Positions 12,266-25,577 of a DNA stretch of 64,000 nt are shown here, one piece after another. Under the pieces are notes generated by a model that saw only the letters and a program-made list of their open reading frames with translations, did no database searches and had not been told where the DNA came from. Numbering within the stretch: position 1 is the first letter of the stretch; each line of letters begins with the position of its first letter. The translations under genes and the position numbers were made by a program. The DNA comes from Pardosa pseudoannulata (Eukaryota; Arthropoda; Arachnida; Araneae; Lycosidae), in contig CM063508.1 in NCBI GenBank assembly GCA_032207245.1, forward strand, positions 122,490,528 through 122,554,527. The letters run 5' to 3'.

Positions 12266-13710
12266 TAAGGAAGTGATTTTTTTAGTTTATTAATATTTTA
12301 AAAATAAATGATTTAACTTTTTAAACTTATCCACTGAAGTAGAAACATATTAATTTTATATGAACTCTGTTTTCATACAATAAATTTAATCAAAGCAAAT
12401 TAATTTATATATTCTAACTGTAGTCTTTGAAATATAAAAATATGTAGACACTCTTTGAGTAGACTAGATAAAAATAGAAGAGCGTCCTACGCAATTATAT
12501 CGTAAAATTGAAAAAAAAGTTTTACTCTGAAAAGATATAATATTACAGATGGCTTACTGAAATTCTCAATAAAAACTCCAAACATAAAATATGATGCCAT
12601 GAAAAAAGCGCTAGTATTCAAAGAAAAACTAATTTTGCTTCAATAATTTTATTCATGCTGAAAGAGGAAAGATATCAGCTAGTAAGCGAAATTCTCTTTG
12701 AAAAAGTAAAAATCGTATTTGGATCTAGAAGAAATTCGCATATAAAAAATCTTAATGCCGTATTTTTACAAGGCATATATGTAATAGTTTAATGATTATA
12801 TAAAAGAATATATATTTTCTTGAAAATCTGCACTTATTGGGTACTCGTTAAAGTTTTTTGCAGAAATGTACCTAGCGTATATGTATAAAATTTATTATTA
12901 CTAATCTTTTCCTTCTTTAAGTTTTAGGCATCTTTTGACAAATATTTTAAAAATCAAATTTAAAAAATAGTGTATAACTTTATGACAATGAATAATTCAC
13001 ATATTTTCTATTATTGTATTTGCATAGTTTTGTTTACAAGTAATATGCCTTCATATCTCTTTCGGAATATAATTATTAAATATAGTTAAGATGCATTATT
13101 ATTTTTTATTTCATATTCTTCTGTATAAATTTATTTTTTACATATTCAATATGCAGACATTCTCGCATTTCTCTACTCTTAGATGTTATTGGCTTTTGAA
13201 GGTCATCTTTGTTTAATTACACACCAGAATTTTCCATAGTGAGGGAAAAGTGATTGCACTGAACCTGAAACTTTAATAGTTACAATTTACAAAATTATAC
13301 CAATAAACCTTAAGTCATATACAATACAAACTTCATTTAAGTATATGGATTATTTTATAGTTATATCCAATACATTAAAATGTCCTATGTATGTCCCTAA
13401 AATCACTTTTTTATTTTTCAAATACTATGTGCTGTTACATCTTACATATGCTCCTTATTTAAATATACAGAATATGATAGTCCAATACTTCTTAAGTATT
13501 AGAATACGTTGAATAATGCTTTAAGTTATTCTTCTAAAATAACAAATTATTTCATGTTTTTTCTTAAAGAAAAATGCGAGTCCAATACATTTATATTAAG
13601 AAATTACAACATTTATTGGAACTTTCACATTTAAACTAAATGTTTTGATAGGCAAAGTTTTAATGAAAAATAAAAGATAATTTGAAATGTAGAAGCCAAT
13701 TTATCTACCT
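12266..13710. other. A+T-rich sequence, no gene
   Basis: I see no open frame of interest, no RNA gene and no repeat structure here. Confidence 0.55.

Positions 13711-13785
<75 letters not shown>
13711..13785. repeat. Compound microsatellite (CA)n(TA)n
   Basis: About 25 bp of CA dinucleotides run directly into about 50 bp of uninterrupted TA. Confidence 0.97.
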
Positions 13786-13788
<3 letters not shown>

Positions 13789-16224
13789 GTTTATGCCACT
13801 TTAAAAGTAGTGTAATAATAAAAATTAAAAATAAACATACAGCTATATATACTAAATTTTTATTTTTAATAAGTTTCTCTCAACATATTTATTCTACCTA
13901 CAGGAAGTTTAATTTTGCCACAGTGTTTGGATCTATTATAGCTTACGTGATACGACTGTAATGTCTTTTCTTAACAATTTTTTCTCATTATCCCATTATA
14001 CCTTAGCAGTCCCTGTAATTAATAATAACGTATCCTGCAGCATTTTTATAGAACCATATTATAAATACACTTCATCAGCCATATGATACTGCTAATATGT
14101 ACAATACAATAATGTATACATTACAACAAATACATATTCTTTAATATGAGAAGTGATCTAGTGAAAAGTCCCTTGCTATTTTCTTTCTTTAGTAACAACT
14201 GATTATAAAACAAATTATAACAAGTGAATTACAAAAACAACTTAACTGAAAAGTTTCATTAAATACAGAAATATTTAAGAGATATTTTGCTAAAAACTTT
14301 ATTATGGAGCTAACTATGAAATTATAGTTACAGAAAACATTCTAGAGCATACATGAGTAATTCATTCAGCATCCTATATTTTTCTGAGTATTTAATATAT
14401 TCCATTCAAATTTTATAGCAATGCTACTGTTCATCAAAGAATCTATTGTTCGTAAAAAATATGGTTTTATAACCTGACTATTAGTTATGTCCTTATTGCT
14501 TAAACCATTAATAAAAATAGATATTCTTTAAATAGCCGTCTATTTTAGTCTATTTAAATCATATGTTTCTCAAGGAAAGCAAACAATAATTGCGTAAACT
14601 AATGTTTATATTTGGAGAGATATGCAGTCCATTCAAACATGATAATCCAATTTTTACTTTCGCCTAATCTTTAATTTTTGGATAGTCTTCTAAATACTCT
14701 GACTAATTATGTATAAGATTACTAGTGGAAACTCATTAAGTACTCGAGGTTAAAGTTTTTAAACAATGCATCAAATAATTTATTTGAAATTTTTGAAAAA
14801 TGATCAAAAGTAGGAAGTAGTTCATAATCATGACCGAATATGATGTATATATTAGTAGATAGAGTTATAGATATACAAATATATGTATTTTTCGTGTTTG
14901 TAAAAGCTTAAACGTAACTTAAAATTTCCTTTTATTAAATTTAATATTTTAAATTTCTTAATTGAATCATTTTTTCCAAATATAATCAATTTACAAAGAT
15001 TACAATAATTCTGAGTGAGGTTATTTTGGGTATTTATGCGTGCTACTATATAATTAATTATACTGAGTAATGTGTTTTCATATACCATCCCACGTATGCT
15101 CGTGCATCAGTTAACTATTACAAACTATTCGCATGCCTCATTTACCAACCTTAGGCCACGAATTAAACGCTTCTCGTGCTAGCACAATTAAATTTGTTAA
15201 TGTTTGTAGAATTAGAATTTAATATTAACACTTAAGCAGTAGAAGTACATTTTAATATGTGTATGCATTAAATAAGCATATATCTATCTCTCTGTATATA
15301 TGTTTAAATATATGCACATTTGTTCTTCATAAAAATTACACTTTTTGTCGGAGTATAAAATGATTTTCTATGTGATTTTTACGTGACGAACATCCTGTTT
15401 TTTTCTGGAAATTTCCTTCATAAAATTATTAAACTTTTATTATTTTCATTGTCAGGTATGAATATTGATATAATTATAAATATAATTGCTACGTATGGAT
15501 AAATTCTCTTATTGACTGAATCTACAGTTACAAAATCTGTATGAATTTCAATACGACTCCTTTCATTGAATTTATAATCTTTCGAGTAGTTTCATTTCAT
15601 CGATTTCTCTATAAATTTATATTAGACTAATAAAAATTAAACGAGTTGATAAAAACTATAAATTACTGAAAAATGTATCATTGATGTGTCAAATGATTTA
15701 TTTCCTTTATTTTTCGTTTGATGCTTATAATATAATGTTGTTACCAAATTATTTTCCAATAACTACCAATATAAATTTTCCGTTTAATATCTTTGATTTC
15801 TTTATAAATTGATATTAGGGGGATGAACACTGAACAAAGGGATAAAAATAATATAAATTTCTTAAAAATATATTTTTAATGCCTACTACTTAAATCCCTT
15901 AAATAGTTTTTGCTTTCATTCTTGTAATTTAATTTGTTACCAAAATAAATTTTTCTCTCCATAATTTCCTTCAATATTTTCTCTTCTTTTTATATACGTT
16001 TACTCTCTTAGGCTATCCAAATTTTAGTACTATCTTATTTACGTATTTTAACTGTTTTACTCTAGATCTCCAATATTTCCTAAATTTATTAAATACTTTT
16101 AACCTGTCTCCACATCTGAATACCTAGTTTCCATATATTCATTTTATCATCGTCTTTACAAAATTATGTAATTTTCTTCCTTTTGAGTTATTGCTGTTCA
16201 TGTAATTAGTTTTTATTATACACT
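13786..16224. other. A+T-rich sequence, no gene
   Basis: No gene-like frame; the longest is a 78-aa minus-strand frame at 14852-15088 of Ile/Asn/Tyr-rich, low-complexity character. No tRNA or repeat is seen. Confidence 0.55.
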
Positions 16225-16805
16225 TTAATTTCCTTTAATATTGGTGTCTTTTGAACGTTAGTGTTCTTGTCTTGTGCCTTCGAAAAAGGTTTGCGGTGAG
16301 AGAGGTATTTATCTACGACAATACATTTTTTAATAAATTAACTATAAAAGCAGACAAAATATTTATACCAAACAGGGTTTGAAAGCTGTTACTCATTTAG
16401 TACTACCTGTACACTGTTACACTCTCTTTAGTATTGGTGTCATTTAAGCATTATAGTTCTTGTCTTCTCTCTTAGAAAATTGGTTTGTGGTGAGAGATGC
16501 ATTTATCTATGACAACAATTTATCTTTTTATAAGTGAACTAGAAAAACGGACAAATATGTTTATACCAAACAGGGCAGGAAAGTTGTTACTCATTTTGCC
16601 CTACCTGTACAGTGTTACACTACCTTTAGTATTGGTGTCATTTAAACATTTGATTTCTTGTGTTGTCTCTTCGAAAAAAGGTTTGAGGTGAGAGATGCAT
16701 TTATCTACGTCAACAATTTATCTTTTTATAAATTAACTATAAAAACAGACAAATGTATTTATGTCAAACAGGGCTGGAAAGCTGTATCTCAGTTAGCACT
16801 ACATG
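16225..16805. repeat. Tandem array, unit about 195 bp, three copies
   Basis: TATTGGTGTC recurs at 16241, 16432 and 16630. Each copy carries a block like GAGAGATGCATTTATCTA followed by ATACCAAACAGGG. A 64-aa plus-strand frame at 16497-16691 crosses one unit only and is not conserved in the others. Confidence 0.85.
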
Positions 16806-17433
16806 TGGAGTACTTATAGCTTAATGAATGTGTAATTTAGAAGCACGTACAAAGCAGAAGACCATCGATCTTGACCTACTACCTACAAAGGTTTCGTTTG
16901 AACTTGGACATTGCTACCACGAACGTATATTATGCCCCCAGAAGTATTGCATACTGAAGAATATGCTATGGCTTCCTAGAGACATGAACTGACAATCATT
17001 ATGACATCGAAAATTTTGTCAATTAAGTTACCGCTGATATCTTTATGGCTGAAGTTGACGGAAAAATTAGTAAAAAAACATACTTAAATGTCATTTTTTT
17101 CAGTTTAAATGTTTATTTTTCTAAACTATCGATTTCTTTTAAAACAATTTATAGAATATAAGTAGACATAAGTACAATTTTATAGGGCTAATCTAAATTG
17201 CTTCAGTACAGCGAGTAGAACTGTGGGAAAATGTTTTCCTGAATTTCATGAGAAATTAATCCATATTTTGGCATTTATATATATTTCAACATTTTCATTC
17301 ATACTCTCAATCAACATAGTGGACAAGATTTGTTAATAAAATGATAAATGGGTATCACATTATCACATTATAAAAACAAATTATATGTATGCATCTATAT
17401 ATACATATATGTATAAAATGTTTTACACTCACA
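16806..17433. other. A+T-rich sequence with a possible SINE scrap
   Basis: The part at 16860-16960 (ACGAACGTATATTATGCCCC) resembles the body of the SINE at 20235-20458 over a short distance. The rest is featureless. Confidence 0.35.
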
Positions 17434-17434
17434 T

Positions 17435-17515
<81 letters not shown>
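17434..17515. repeat. Compound microsatellite (CA)n(TA)n
   Basis: About 26 bp of CA repeats are followed by about 56 bp of TA repeats, in the same order and strand orientation as the tract at 13711. Confidence 0.97.
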
Positions 17516-17516
<1 letters not shown>

Positions 17517-18655
17517 TCATATACACATGTGTGTATTGTTATGTAGTTAGACTAACAAACACAAAGGATTGGCAATAAGTATCAACATAAACAAAAGGAG
17601 CGATGGAACATGATGTCACAAACTCGGTTGAATGAGTAATACCATGAAAATGGCATGCGACTTTTAACCACACGCTGCTACAACAAAAGTGTAATAATAG
17701 CTGAAAATTATATTCCACTAATAGCTACAAGAATTAATAGAAATAGTGCTTCTAATAATAATGCATAATCTACTACAAAAATACATAAGGCAAATTACAG
17801 AAATTTCACGCGTAGGTGGTTTATTATAAGAGCAAAGAGAATGACATTTTCATTGCATGTAGGACATTTTTAAAATAATTTAATTATACTCCTACAGATA
17901 ATGATATGACCTTTGATATTTAGATTGCAGATATAACTGTGTTTGATGGAGTAAATTTTAAAATGTATTGTTACACTGCATAATACTTTATAATCAATGT
18001 TTGAAATCTTCATATTGGGATGTGTACTTCAAATATTATTCTAATTGACAACAAAATATCCATAGCTTAAATAATACCATTAAATAACCTATATGATATC
18101 ATTTTCCATATTCATACTTTTTATTTTTAATAAGTTACTATAAAGCGGATATAATAGTAACAATTTATATTTATTCCTTAATATTAAGCAGCCATTAAAA
18201 TACACTTTAACAATAAAAAGAGTAATAAGATCTTCAAGAAAGTATTTGAATAATTACTGTAATTAGTTTCTAAAAATAGTGCCTATAATACCACCGCACA
18301 GTCTACTACCTACAGGATTTTGCTTGAGCAATCAAACATATAATTGGGTATGATTTTCAAATCAACCCTAGTAATTGTAATCTGCTCTATAATATTCTTT
18401 GTTGCTTCTATATGTGTCCGAACAATGATTAAGGATAAGATCAGAGGTGAAGTCACAAAAATTGAGATTTTACGAATGTGGTAAATTACGGACAACATAT
18501 TTCGGTAACAAATATTACAGCAGTTTCTGATAAAACAATAATTGGTAAAATACGGACAATATCACTGCTGTGGAGCTCTGCTGAACGGTCATGGTTATGA
18601 AATTATATCAAATACAAATCAGCCTTATTCAGATATTTATCTTTCCTCGTCATCA
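17516..18655. other. A+T-rich sequence, no gene
   Basis: No supported gene or repeat. A 62-aa minus-strand frame at 18310-18498 shows no family motif. Confidence 0.5.
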
Positions 18656-18659
18656 TTAA

Positions 18660-19291
18660 CCCTTTCCCAGTTTTTCCTGAGCTGAATTCGGTCAGGCGAA
18701 ATGTACCATCCTGGCTCATCCCGAGTGTAGCTCGGGCACTGTGAAATTTTACACTGTGCAATCAGTCTTTCCCAAATTATCTCTCATGTGCTTGTTTTGG
18801 TTTCGAATGTTTTTGTTTACTTTACTTTTCTGGCTACTGTATTATTTGCTTATCAAAGAGAGACAGCAGGGAGAAGAAGGTAAAAAGAGAAACAAAGTTC
18901 TACTGTCCAGATTCTGATGTTGGACTCTGTGCAGTACCGTGTTTTCGATTGTATCATACAAGATCAAATTTTGATTAATAATTTCACGATTAATTATGTA
19001 AATGCATAGGATATAAATAAAATTTAATTCCAGATAAAAGCTAGGTATTATAAGATTTATATTTATAGTTAGTGTGAACTGATTGCAAAGTCTAATGATT
19101 TCTGACGCACAGAAAACCATTTATACAGGTAAATTACTCATTTATTTAAATTGATATTTTTATATTAATTTTTAGGAAATTTTGTATGCGAATAATGCTA
19201 TTATGTTTAATAATCTATATATCTACGAAAATAAGCAAAAAAATTGACATTTTTGACCCATAAACCAGAAATAAAATGAACCTGGAAGAGG
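18660..19291. mobile_element. Candidate TTAA-flanked, piggyBac-like element (632 bp)
   Basis: TTAA at 18656-18659 and 19292-19295 bracket ends that read CCCTTTCCCAG on the left and, from the right on the other strand, CCTCTTCCAGG. The resemblance is clear but imperfect. A subterminal 6-bp hairpin (CCCGAG, TGTAG, CTCGGG) lies at 18720-18736. No transposase frame is present. If correct, it is non-autonomous. No empty site is available in the window, and the weak terminal repeats mean a chance TTAA pair cannot be excluded. Confidence 0.45.
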
Positions 19292-19295
19292 TTAA

Positions 19296-19534
19296 CACAG
19301 ACAATTTATTCTTTCATGTACCAAAGAGGGCCCATTTGGACGATAGATCCTCCAGGCATATCACAGCTTTGGTTTTTAAACCGAAAGAAATGAACCTCTC
19401 TCACTCCATTGCGGCAAACAACGAAGTGCCACATATGTTTAATACCGGACAAACTTGTTGTCTATGTGAAGTTTTCTCAAGTGTACGTTATTTTATTCAT
19501 AACATTTAAGTATAAAATACATCTTTTTATACAT
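19296..19534. other. Less A+T-rich segment, no recognised gene
   Basis: A plus-strand frame of 77 aa spans 19276-19509 and includes VPKRAHLDDRSSRHI and TCCLCEV. The base composition is more balanced than in the surroundings, so this may be an exon fragment or part of an old transposon. No family is recognised. Its start codon would lie inside the adjacent candidate TTAA element. Confidence 0.3.
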
Positions 19535-19535
19535 T

Positions 19536-19690
19536 GTTATTGTTCTCTTATGCCACTTGGTCAAACCAAGTTCTATATGAGCCGGAGGTCAAGCGAAGGG
19601 GTGTGCCTTTCGTTTCAACGGCCACCACAAAGGTGAAAGTTCGACTTAAGCTCAAGTGGGTCCTCATAATTTTGAAGCAAGGACCCTTCT
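19536..19690 (-). mobile_element. SINE fragment, 3' portion
   Basis: This matches the left part of the element at 5636-5993. On the plus strand it holds the stem-loop ACTTGG, TCAAA, CCAAGT at about 19556-19572, then a TTTCGTTTCAACGGCCACC block, then TAATTTTGAAGCAAGGACCC. Beyond the stem-loop the minus-strand tail reads GGCATAAGAGAACAATAACA, like GGTATGAGAAAAAACA in the other copy. The (TA)n tract lies to its right. Confidence 0.6.
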
Positions 19691-19773
19691 TTTGCTTATG
19701 TTGATGTTTATGTAAGAATTATGATGTAAGAATCCTTTGCTAGTCTAACTATAGAACAATACACACATTTATG

Positions 19774-20181
<408 letters not shown>

Positions 20182-20234
20182 CCAGGTGGCTCACATCTGT
20201 GTGTCTGCTGGAGTTGTTTGTTTCACAAACTTAG

Positions 20235-20458
20235 GGTACTTGTAGGGTTTTATCCCTTATTACGTTTTGAAGCAGAAGACCCATAGACTTGGTCTTCCAC
20301 CCCCAGAGGTATTGACTGAGAACATGGAGAACATTGTGACCAAGAACATATATTATTTGCTCCCAGCGCCTTTAGAGAACATGGAGGATTCTTAGGCAGG
20401 CTCGGATTCCAAACCCACAACCTGTCAGTTACGAGATCGTTGTCAACGGTGCTCACTT
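20235..20458 (-). mobile_element. SINE fragment with tRNA-like head
   Basis: On the minus strand the right end reads as a tRNA-like head. ACCGTTGACAACGATCTCGT holds the A-box side, followed by a B-box-like GTGGGTTTGGAATCC. The body shares AGACCCATAGACTTGG and the CACCCCCAGAGGTATT block with the SINE at 5636-5993. The short block TTTTGAAGCA(A/G) is present both here and in the fragment at 19536-19690. The two are therefore either adjacent copies, or one copy split by microsatellite growth with a duplication. Confidence 0.6.
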
Positions 20459-20460
20459 TT

Positions 20461-23400
20461 AAAACATATTTTGTTAAGTAAATAGAGCAGTATGGCAATA
20501 AATAAACCAAGAACATCTAAATAATGCCTATATACACAAATCATTTTATATAGTTCTTAATTTCTTATTAGTTTTACCACTGTTAATGCTATTATTAATT
20601 TGTTTACACGGATGGCACAATTAAAATCTGCTTTATCTATAATAGTTTAATGATTATTCCAACAATATTGCATTTAAATCCCTTCTCTATCGCAACCTCA
20701 AACTGTGACCTGTTTAAGCAGAGGAACCAAAGACTTGAAGCAGACACTTTAGAATAAATTAGATCTTAATCCTGGTTAAACAATAGGACATGCCATTCCC
20801 TTATTATCGCCATCATTTTGAAGTCATCGGCGGAAAATTATTTCGGCTTTAAGCCATGATGCTAATAATCTTATACTTATGAAGTCAGATCTAAATTATG
20901 CATAGAGCTTTCTGAAGATGATTAATAATTCAATACAATTTTTTCTCTAAAAATAAATGTTTTGTACAAAGTAATAGAGTTAAAAATGAGATAGATTGAA
21001 AGCACAAATATTTGAAATATTGTTATATATTAATAAAAGTAAAGTAATAATGTTATTGTTCAATGAAAATTTATATTAATCTTTTATAAATTTTTCTAAT
21101 TATCTACATATTGTAAATTTTATATGAAATTTGACATTTTATAAAAAGGAACGCATAACGTGAGTTCATCTAGATATTCCTAGATGGTGGTTTAGAAGTT
21201 AATATACAAAAGATTATGACATTCTTAATATGATACAATACAATATTTACTCGTGTCAAACGCATACTCTATATATATAAAATAAAAATTACTCATGTAT
21301 CAGTTTGATTTGCAATTGATTGTCCAGATTGTCAGCCATTTGCTTAGTGGACTCTAAACCTAGAATGCTGTTTGAATACCGTTCCTAAGATAATTCAACT
21401 ATTAATGAAGTTCATCATAATCATCATTTCGGTTGTGAGGTAAATGTTAATGTTTCATATTAAAAGCGATTTCTGGGTTCTAACTCTATTCCCGACGAAA
21501 GGCTTAGTTGTATATGTGATGTGCCCTCATAGGGAGTGACATTTCCATACTTGAACCATAATAGAATCAAGCAGAATGATGTCCTACCGGTAAGGCGATA
21601 CTATTCGTTACTGGAGTTCGATATTTCAAATTCTGCTTCTGGCATGGATGTTCGTAGTTCTTCGGAATCAGCTGTAAGCAGTAGTTCCAGTTCCCATTAG
21701 CTCTCGAGATTATTACAGTAGTCAGCACTGCTTCACACCAAAACCATAATACAATTAGCAACAAGAAACGATCGTTTTCAATAGCAAAATGAAATAAAAG
21801 CAGTGCACTGCATTTAAAATCAAACTATTGTATTCGATTAAATTGTCTTGGGGGCTAAACTTAGAATATTCATATATTACTTCATTAAATCGCTTACACG
21901 GGGGTTTGTATTATCTTTATTATATAACGAAATAGCATTTTGTGAGACCTTTCAAGCAAAATGTAGAAGATATTTAGCGTATTTAAGTTTCAAGAATTGC
22001 CATACGTAATACACTGTCCTTCAAGTAGATATTTAGCACTCAACTAGAATAATTATTTTCACTATTGGTTGAAATATATATACAGCGATATTATATTCAG
22101 TAAAGTGATTTAATTTTCAATTTTGACTTAAAAAATGTTTATTTTCAGTTTCTGTTGTTACATTGTAGGTTTCATCTAAAATTTCTATAACATTTTTAAT
22201 AATGTTTATTCAAGTACTACATCAGTTGAAATGAAATGTAATGTTTACTTTCCATCTCTTAAAAAATAATTTCTTCTTGATAAATAAATCTTTCAATCTG
22301 TAAAAATTGACAACACAATTTTTTTTGTAATTTTTTGGGGGAGATCACAAAAAAGTTTTCTTGACCGAAAATATAATCCATCAACTCACAGCTGAAAAAC
22401 TGACGGTATGAGAATAAATAAAGTATTATGTTTGGAGTTCATCTATTCAGAAACAACTCATGTCAGAATCAAATCATTATTTATACTTTTTCTAGACTCT
22501 TTTGTTCAATGACATAATATTGCAGGTAAATTCCTCAAGTAGGAATTATTAAATATAGATTATTATTTACTATTTAATGTCCTGTAATTATCTCGAGATA
22601 TTTTCTTTTATTTTTCAATTCTTTGTTGATTTTACTTGTGTTAAATTTACATACGACTGTTTACATGTTAAATTTAAATACGAGTATTCTTTTGATAATC
22701 AAAAGTATAAATAACTTCACAGTGGTGATTAGCTTTAAAATCAAGAAAACAAATACTCAAATTATATTTTGATAAAAATTTTTATTTTCAGTTTTAAATT
22801 AAATTATGCTGAAAAATAGAAAGCTATTATATACTTACATATAAAAAAATTTGAACAAGTCTAAAATTTTAATTGTATAATGTTTACATATGTAAACAAT
22901 AGTTATCAGAATGAGTTAGAAGGAAAATGCATTAGTTTCCATAAAAATTGTTGCACATTATAAGTAATTTGTTTTCATAACAACTTTGAGATTTGTTACT
23001 GAATTCTTCGCTAATATCTCATAAAGCCGTCTGTTTTGCTTTGGTTTGAAGTGCTACGGTCTACTTTTTTCAACACTAAGGCTAATGATACCGGGACCTA
23101 CAGATTAAAGCCGATTCTGAAAGGCTACGAAAATCTATGCCACTATGGGACATCGTTCGGCTTACAGCCGTCTGAATACTGATATGTTTTATATCTCAAA
23201 CTCCATTATCACACTGACTTTACAGTCGAGTGTGAATTTGCGTGATTATATTTCATGTAAAATTTGGACCACTCAGAAAATTTCAGATGCCTGAGTGCAT
23301 AAATGTGTTCTGCTTGATTGTGTATATAAAATGGTAAAAATAACAGTTTTCCCACTTTCTATTCTTAATACACTAATTTTACACAATTAGAAATAATGTA

Positions 23401-23637
23401 GTAATAGTATGAATTTAAAACATAGAGATGTACAAAAATAAAACATAGTTATATTAGACCTTTAAATTTTTCGTATTTTCATCTCACGAAGTTGTGAAAT
23501 GCTTATAGATCGTGTGATTATTCTGAATTAGTTGAAAATAAAGATATTACAACCTATATTTCTATTATAAATATGACTGTTATCACAACATGGTTGATTT
23601 TACAAAAGTTATTTGTGAAACAAAATATTTATTAGTG
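20461..23637. other. A+T-rich sequence, no gene
   Basis: No RNA gene or array is seen. A 65-aa minus-strand frame at 21567-21764 starts with a hydrophobic stretch (MLLIVLWFWCEAVL), but it has no family motif and no visible partner exon. The segment 23030-23170 is a little richer in G+C without recognisable content. Confidence 0.45.
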
Positions 23638-24058
23638 TATGAATATCTAAATTAATGCGTAATTTAATAATTTAAATTATAGTGTATAAATATTTAAATT
23701 ATAATGTAATATAATAATTTAAATTATAGAATTATAGAGTATGAATATTTAAATTATAGTGTAATATAATAATCTAAATTATAGTGTAATTTAATAATTT
23801 AAATTATAGTGTATGAATATTTAAATTATAGTGTAATTTAATAACTTAAATTATAGTGCATGAATATTTAAATTATAGTGTAATTTAACAAATTAAATTA
23901 TATTGTATGAATATTTAAATTATAGAGCAATTTAATAATTTAAATTATAGTGTATAAATATTTAAATGATAGCGTAATATAATAATTTAAATTATAGAGA
24001 GTAAATATTTAAATTATAGTGTAATATAATGATCTAAATTATAGTATAATTTAATAAT
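23638..24058. repeat. Minisatellite, unit about 48 bp, eight copies
   Basis: The phrase AATATTTAAATTATAG recurs roughly every 47-53 bp, with one 72-bp step, alternating with AATTTAATAATTTAAATTA. The array ends exactly at the TTAA that borders the next element. Confidence 0.85.
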
Positions 24059-24062
24059 TTAA

Positions 24063-24199
24063 CCCCTTAGAGCAGGAGTTTTTTTTGGAAAAACTGGTAA
24101 ATATGATAGATTTTTTTAGAATAAAATGAATATATAGGGATATTGTAAGTTTTGTTTGCAAGTACCGTTGTGGGGTGTTTCTAGGAAGCGGAAAAGGGG
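24063..24199. mobile_element. Short TTAA-flanked MITE (137 bp)
   Basis: TTAA at 24059-24062 and 24200-24203 flank ends starting CCCCTT on both strands. The left end (CCCCTTAGAGCAGG, then a T-run, then AAAA) resembles that of the element at 53852-54699 (CCCCTTAATGTACAG, then a T-run, then AAAA), which supports a shared family. There is no coding capacity. The terminal repeat itself is only six bases. Confidence 0.55.
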
Positions 24200-24203
24200 T
24201 TAA

Positions 24204-24911
24204 AGTTATTAATAAATTGTTATACAAACAAAGGGTAAACGTTTTGATTATCTTGTTTATATTGAATTTTGCCCGATACAAATGTATTTCAGGACAAAAT
24301 ATTTTTACAAATTAATAAAATATGTTTCAAATTTACTAAATATTTCTTTTAAAATTTCCTTACTGTAATAAAGAAATAGTTGTTGTGTAATTAACTTGTT
24401 GAGGAGTATATTTCAAACACTTGTTACATGAACATTTACCTACACAAATGTCATTTACAATTTTTTAATACAAACGTAGGATAAACTATTTAAGGTATTT
24501 TCAAATAAAATATTTTGTAAGACGGGAAAGGTGAATGTGTCAAAAATTATTAATTATTCATAAATAATTATTAAACTGTGAATACATATATTGTTAAATA
24601 TAATTAAATTATACAAATTTGAAAATCTGTTTTCAGATATTTTCTTATAAAAATGCTATTTTTTAATGTTGTGTATGTTTTAATCATTAGAATTTCACTT
24701 TTGATATGTTTTTGATAACTTTTTGCCAAACATAAATTTTAATTAAATAATTGCACATATACATTTTTGTTTCGAATCTAACAAAACATAAAATTGAAAA
24801 TATTTCTTTTTCGGAAGTTTTAAGAGTACAGATATAGAAATAACCTTTTATATAATAAGGTATAAAATCTATAATTATATTAATAAAAATATATTTAAAA
24901 TAAAATTTAAT
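24204..24911. other. A+T-rich sequence, no gene
   Basis: Featureless except for a 76-aa Ile/Lys/Tyr-rich minus-strand frame at 24687-24917 that I read as compositional. Confidence 0.5.
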
Positions 24912-24925
24912 AATCATGTAAAACA

Positions 24926-25577
24926 GGTATACCTTTCATTAACGGGTATACCTTTCAAAAAGATAGGGAATTTAAATACCTTGGAACAATTATTAATGTT
25001 CAAAACAAGCTGAAAACTGAGGTCAACAGCAGAATAATATCAGCTAATAAATGTTTCTACGGACTGAAAAAACAGTTAAGATCCAAACGTATCAGTCGAA
25101 TAACCAGAGACTTTACAAGACTCATATACTTTCTGTGCTACTATATGCCAGCGAAACTTGGGTATTAAACCTGGACACCCAGCGTGACCTAGATACCTCT
25201 GAAAGAAAAGTTCTAAGAGCTATCTTCGGACCTGTAAACGATCAGGGGTGCTGGCGAACCAGATTTAATTTTGAACTATATAGGCTTTACAAAGAGCCTC
25301 GGGTTACTCAAGTCATTCGTAGTAATAGACTGAGATGGCTTTGACATATCTGGAGAACCCCTGATAACAACCCTACTAAACTGTATACTTTTAAAAACCC
25401 TGAGGGATCCCGTACCCGAGGATGACCACCTACAAGATGGCTAGATGATGTTGAAATTGACCTCAAATCCTTGAAGATTAAGAACTGGAAAAGAGTTGCT
25501 CTAGACCGTTTGAGTTGGAGGAAGCGTGCTGTCGAGGTAGCTAGGACCTATAATAGGTTGTTATGCTCATGAAGAAG
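24926..25577 (+). mobile_element. 5'-truncated non-LTR retrotransposon (LINE) copy
   Basis: A 14-bp direct repeat, AATCATGTAAAACA, lies immediately before (24912-24925) and after (25578-25591) the segment. That is a target-site duplication as expected for target-primed reverse transcription. The 3' end follows the stop codon closely and ends in a short GAAGAA tail, not a poly(A) run. The 5' end is deeply truncated and begins with GGTATACCTTT, repeated at 24944. About 650 bp of what must have been several kb remains. The clade is uncertain, since only the C-terminal part is left. Confidence 0.9.
24955..25571 (+). pseudogene. LINE reverse-transcriptase polyprotein, C-terminal remnant
   Basis: The frame starts with REFKYLGTIINVQNKL, the segment after the catalytic fingers-palm part of LINE reverse transcriptases. 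It continues to NKCFYGLKKQLRSKRIS and shifts frame near 25110. It then carries the usual C-terminal motifs LYKTHILSVLLYASETWVL, ERKVLRAIFGPV, and PPTRWLDDVEIDLK after RLRWL. Two in-frame stops break it: at 25342-25344, where a G of the usual GHI/GHV is expected, and at about 25421 in RG-PPTRW. The catalytic YxDD box lay upstream and is lost. It is dead and has no host role that I can see. Confidence 0.9.

Noticed and set aside
21567..21764. 65-aa minus-strand frame with a signal-peptide-like start
   Set aside because: A hydrophobic start alone is weak evidence. The rest has no cysteine pattern or family motif, and no splice-linked exon is visible.
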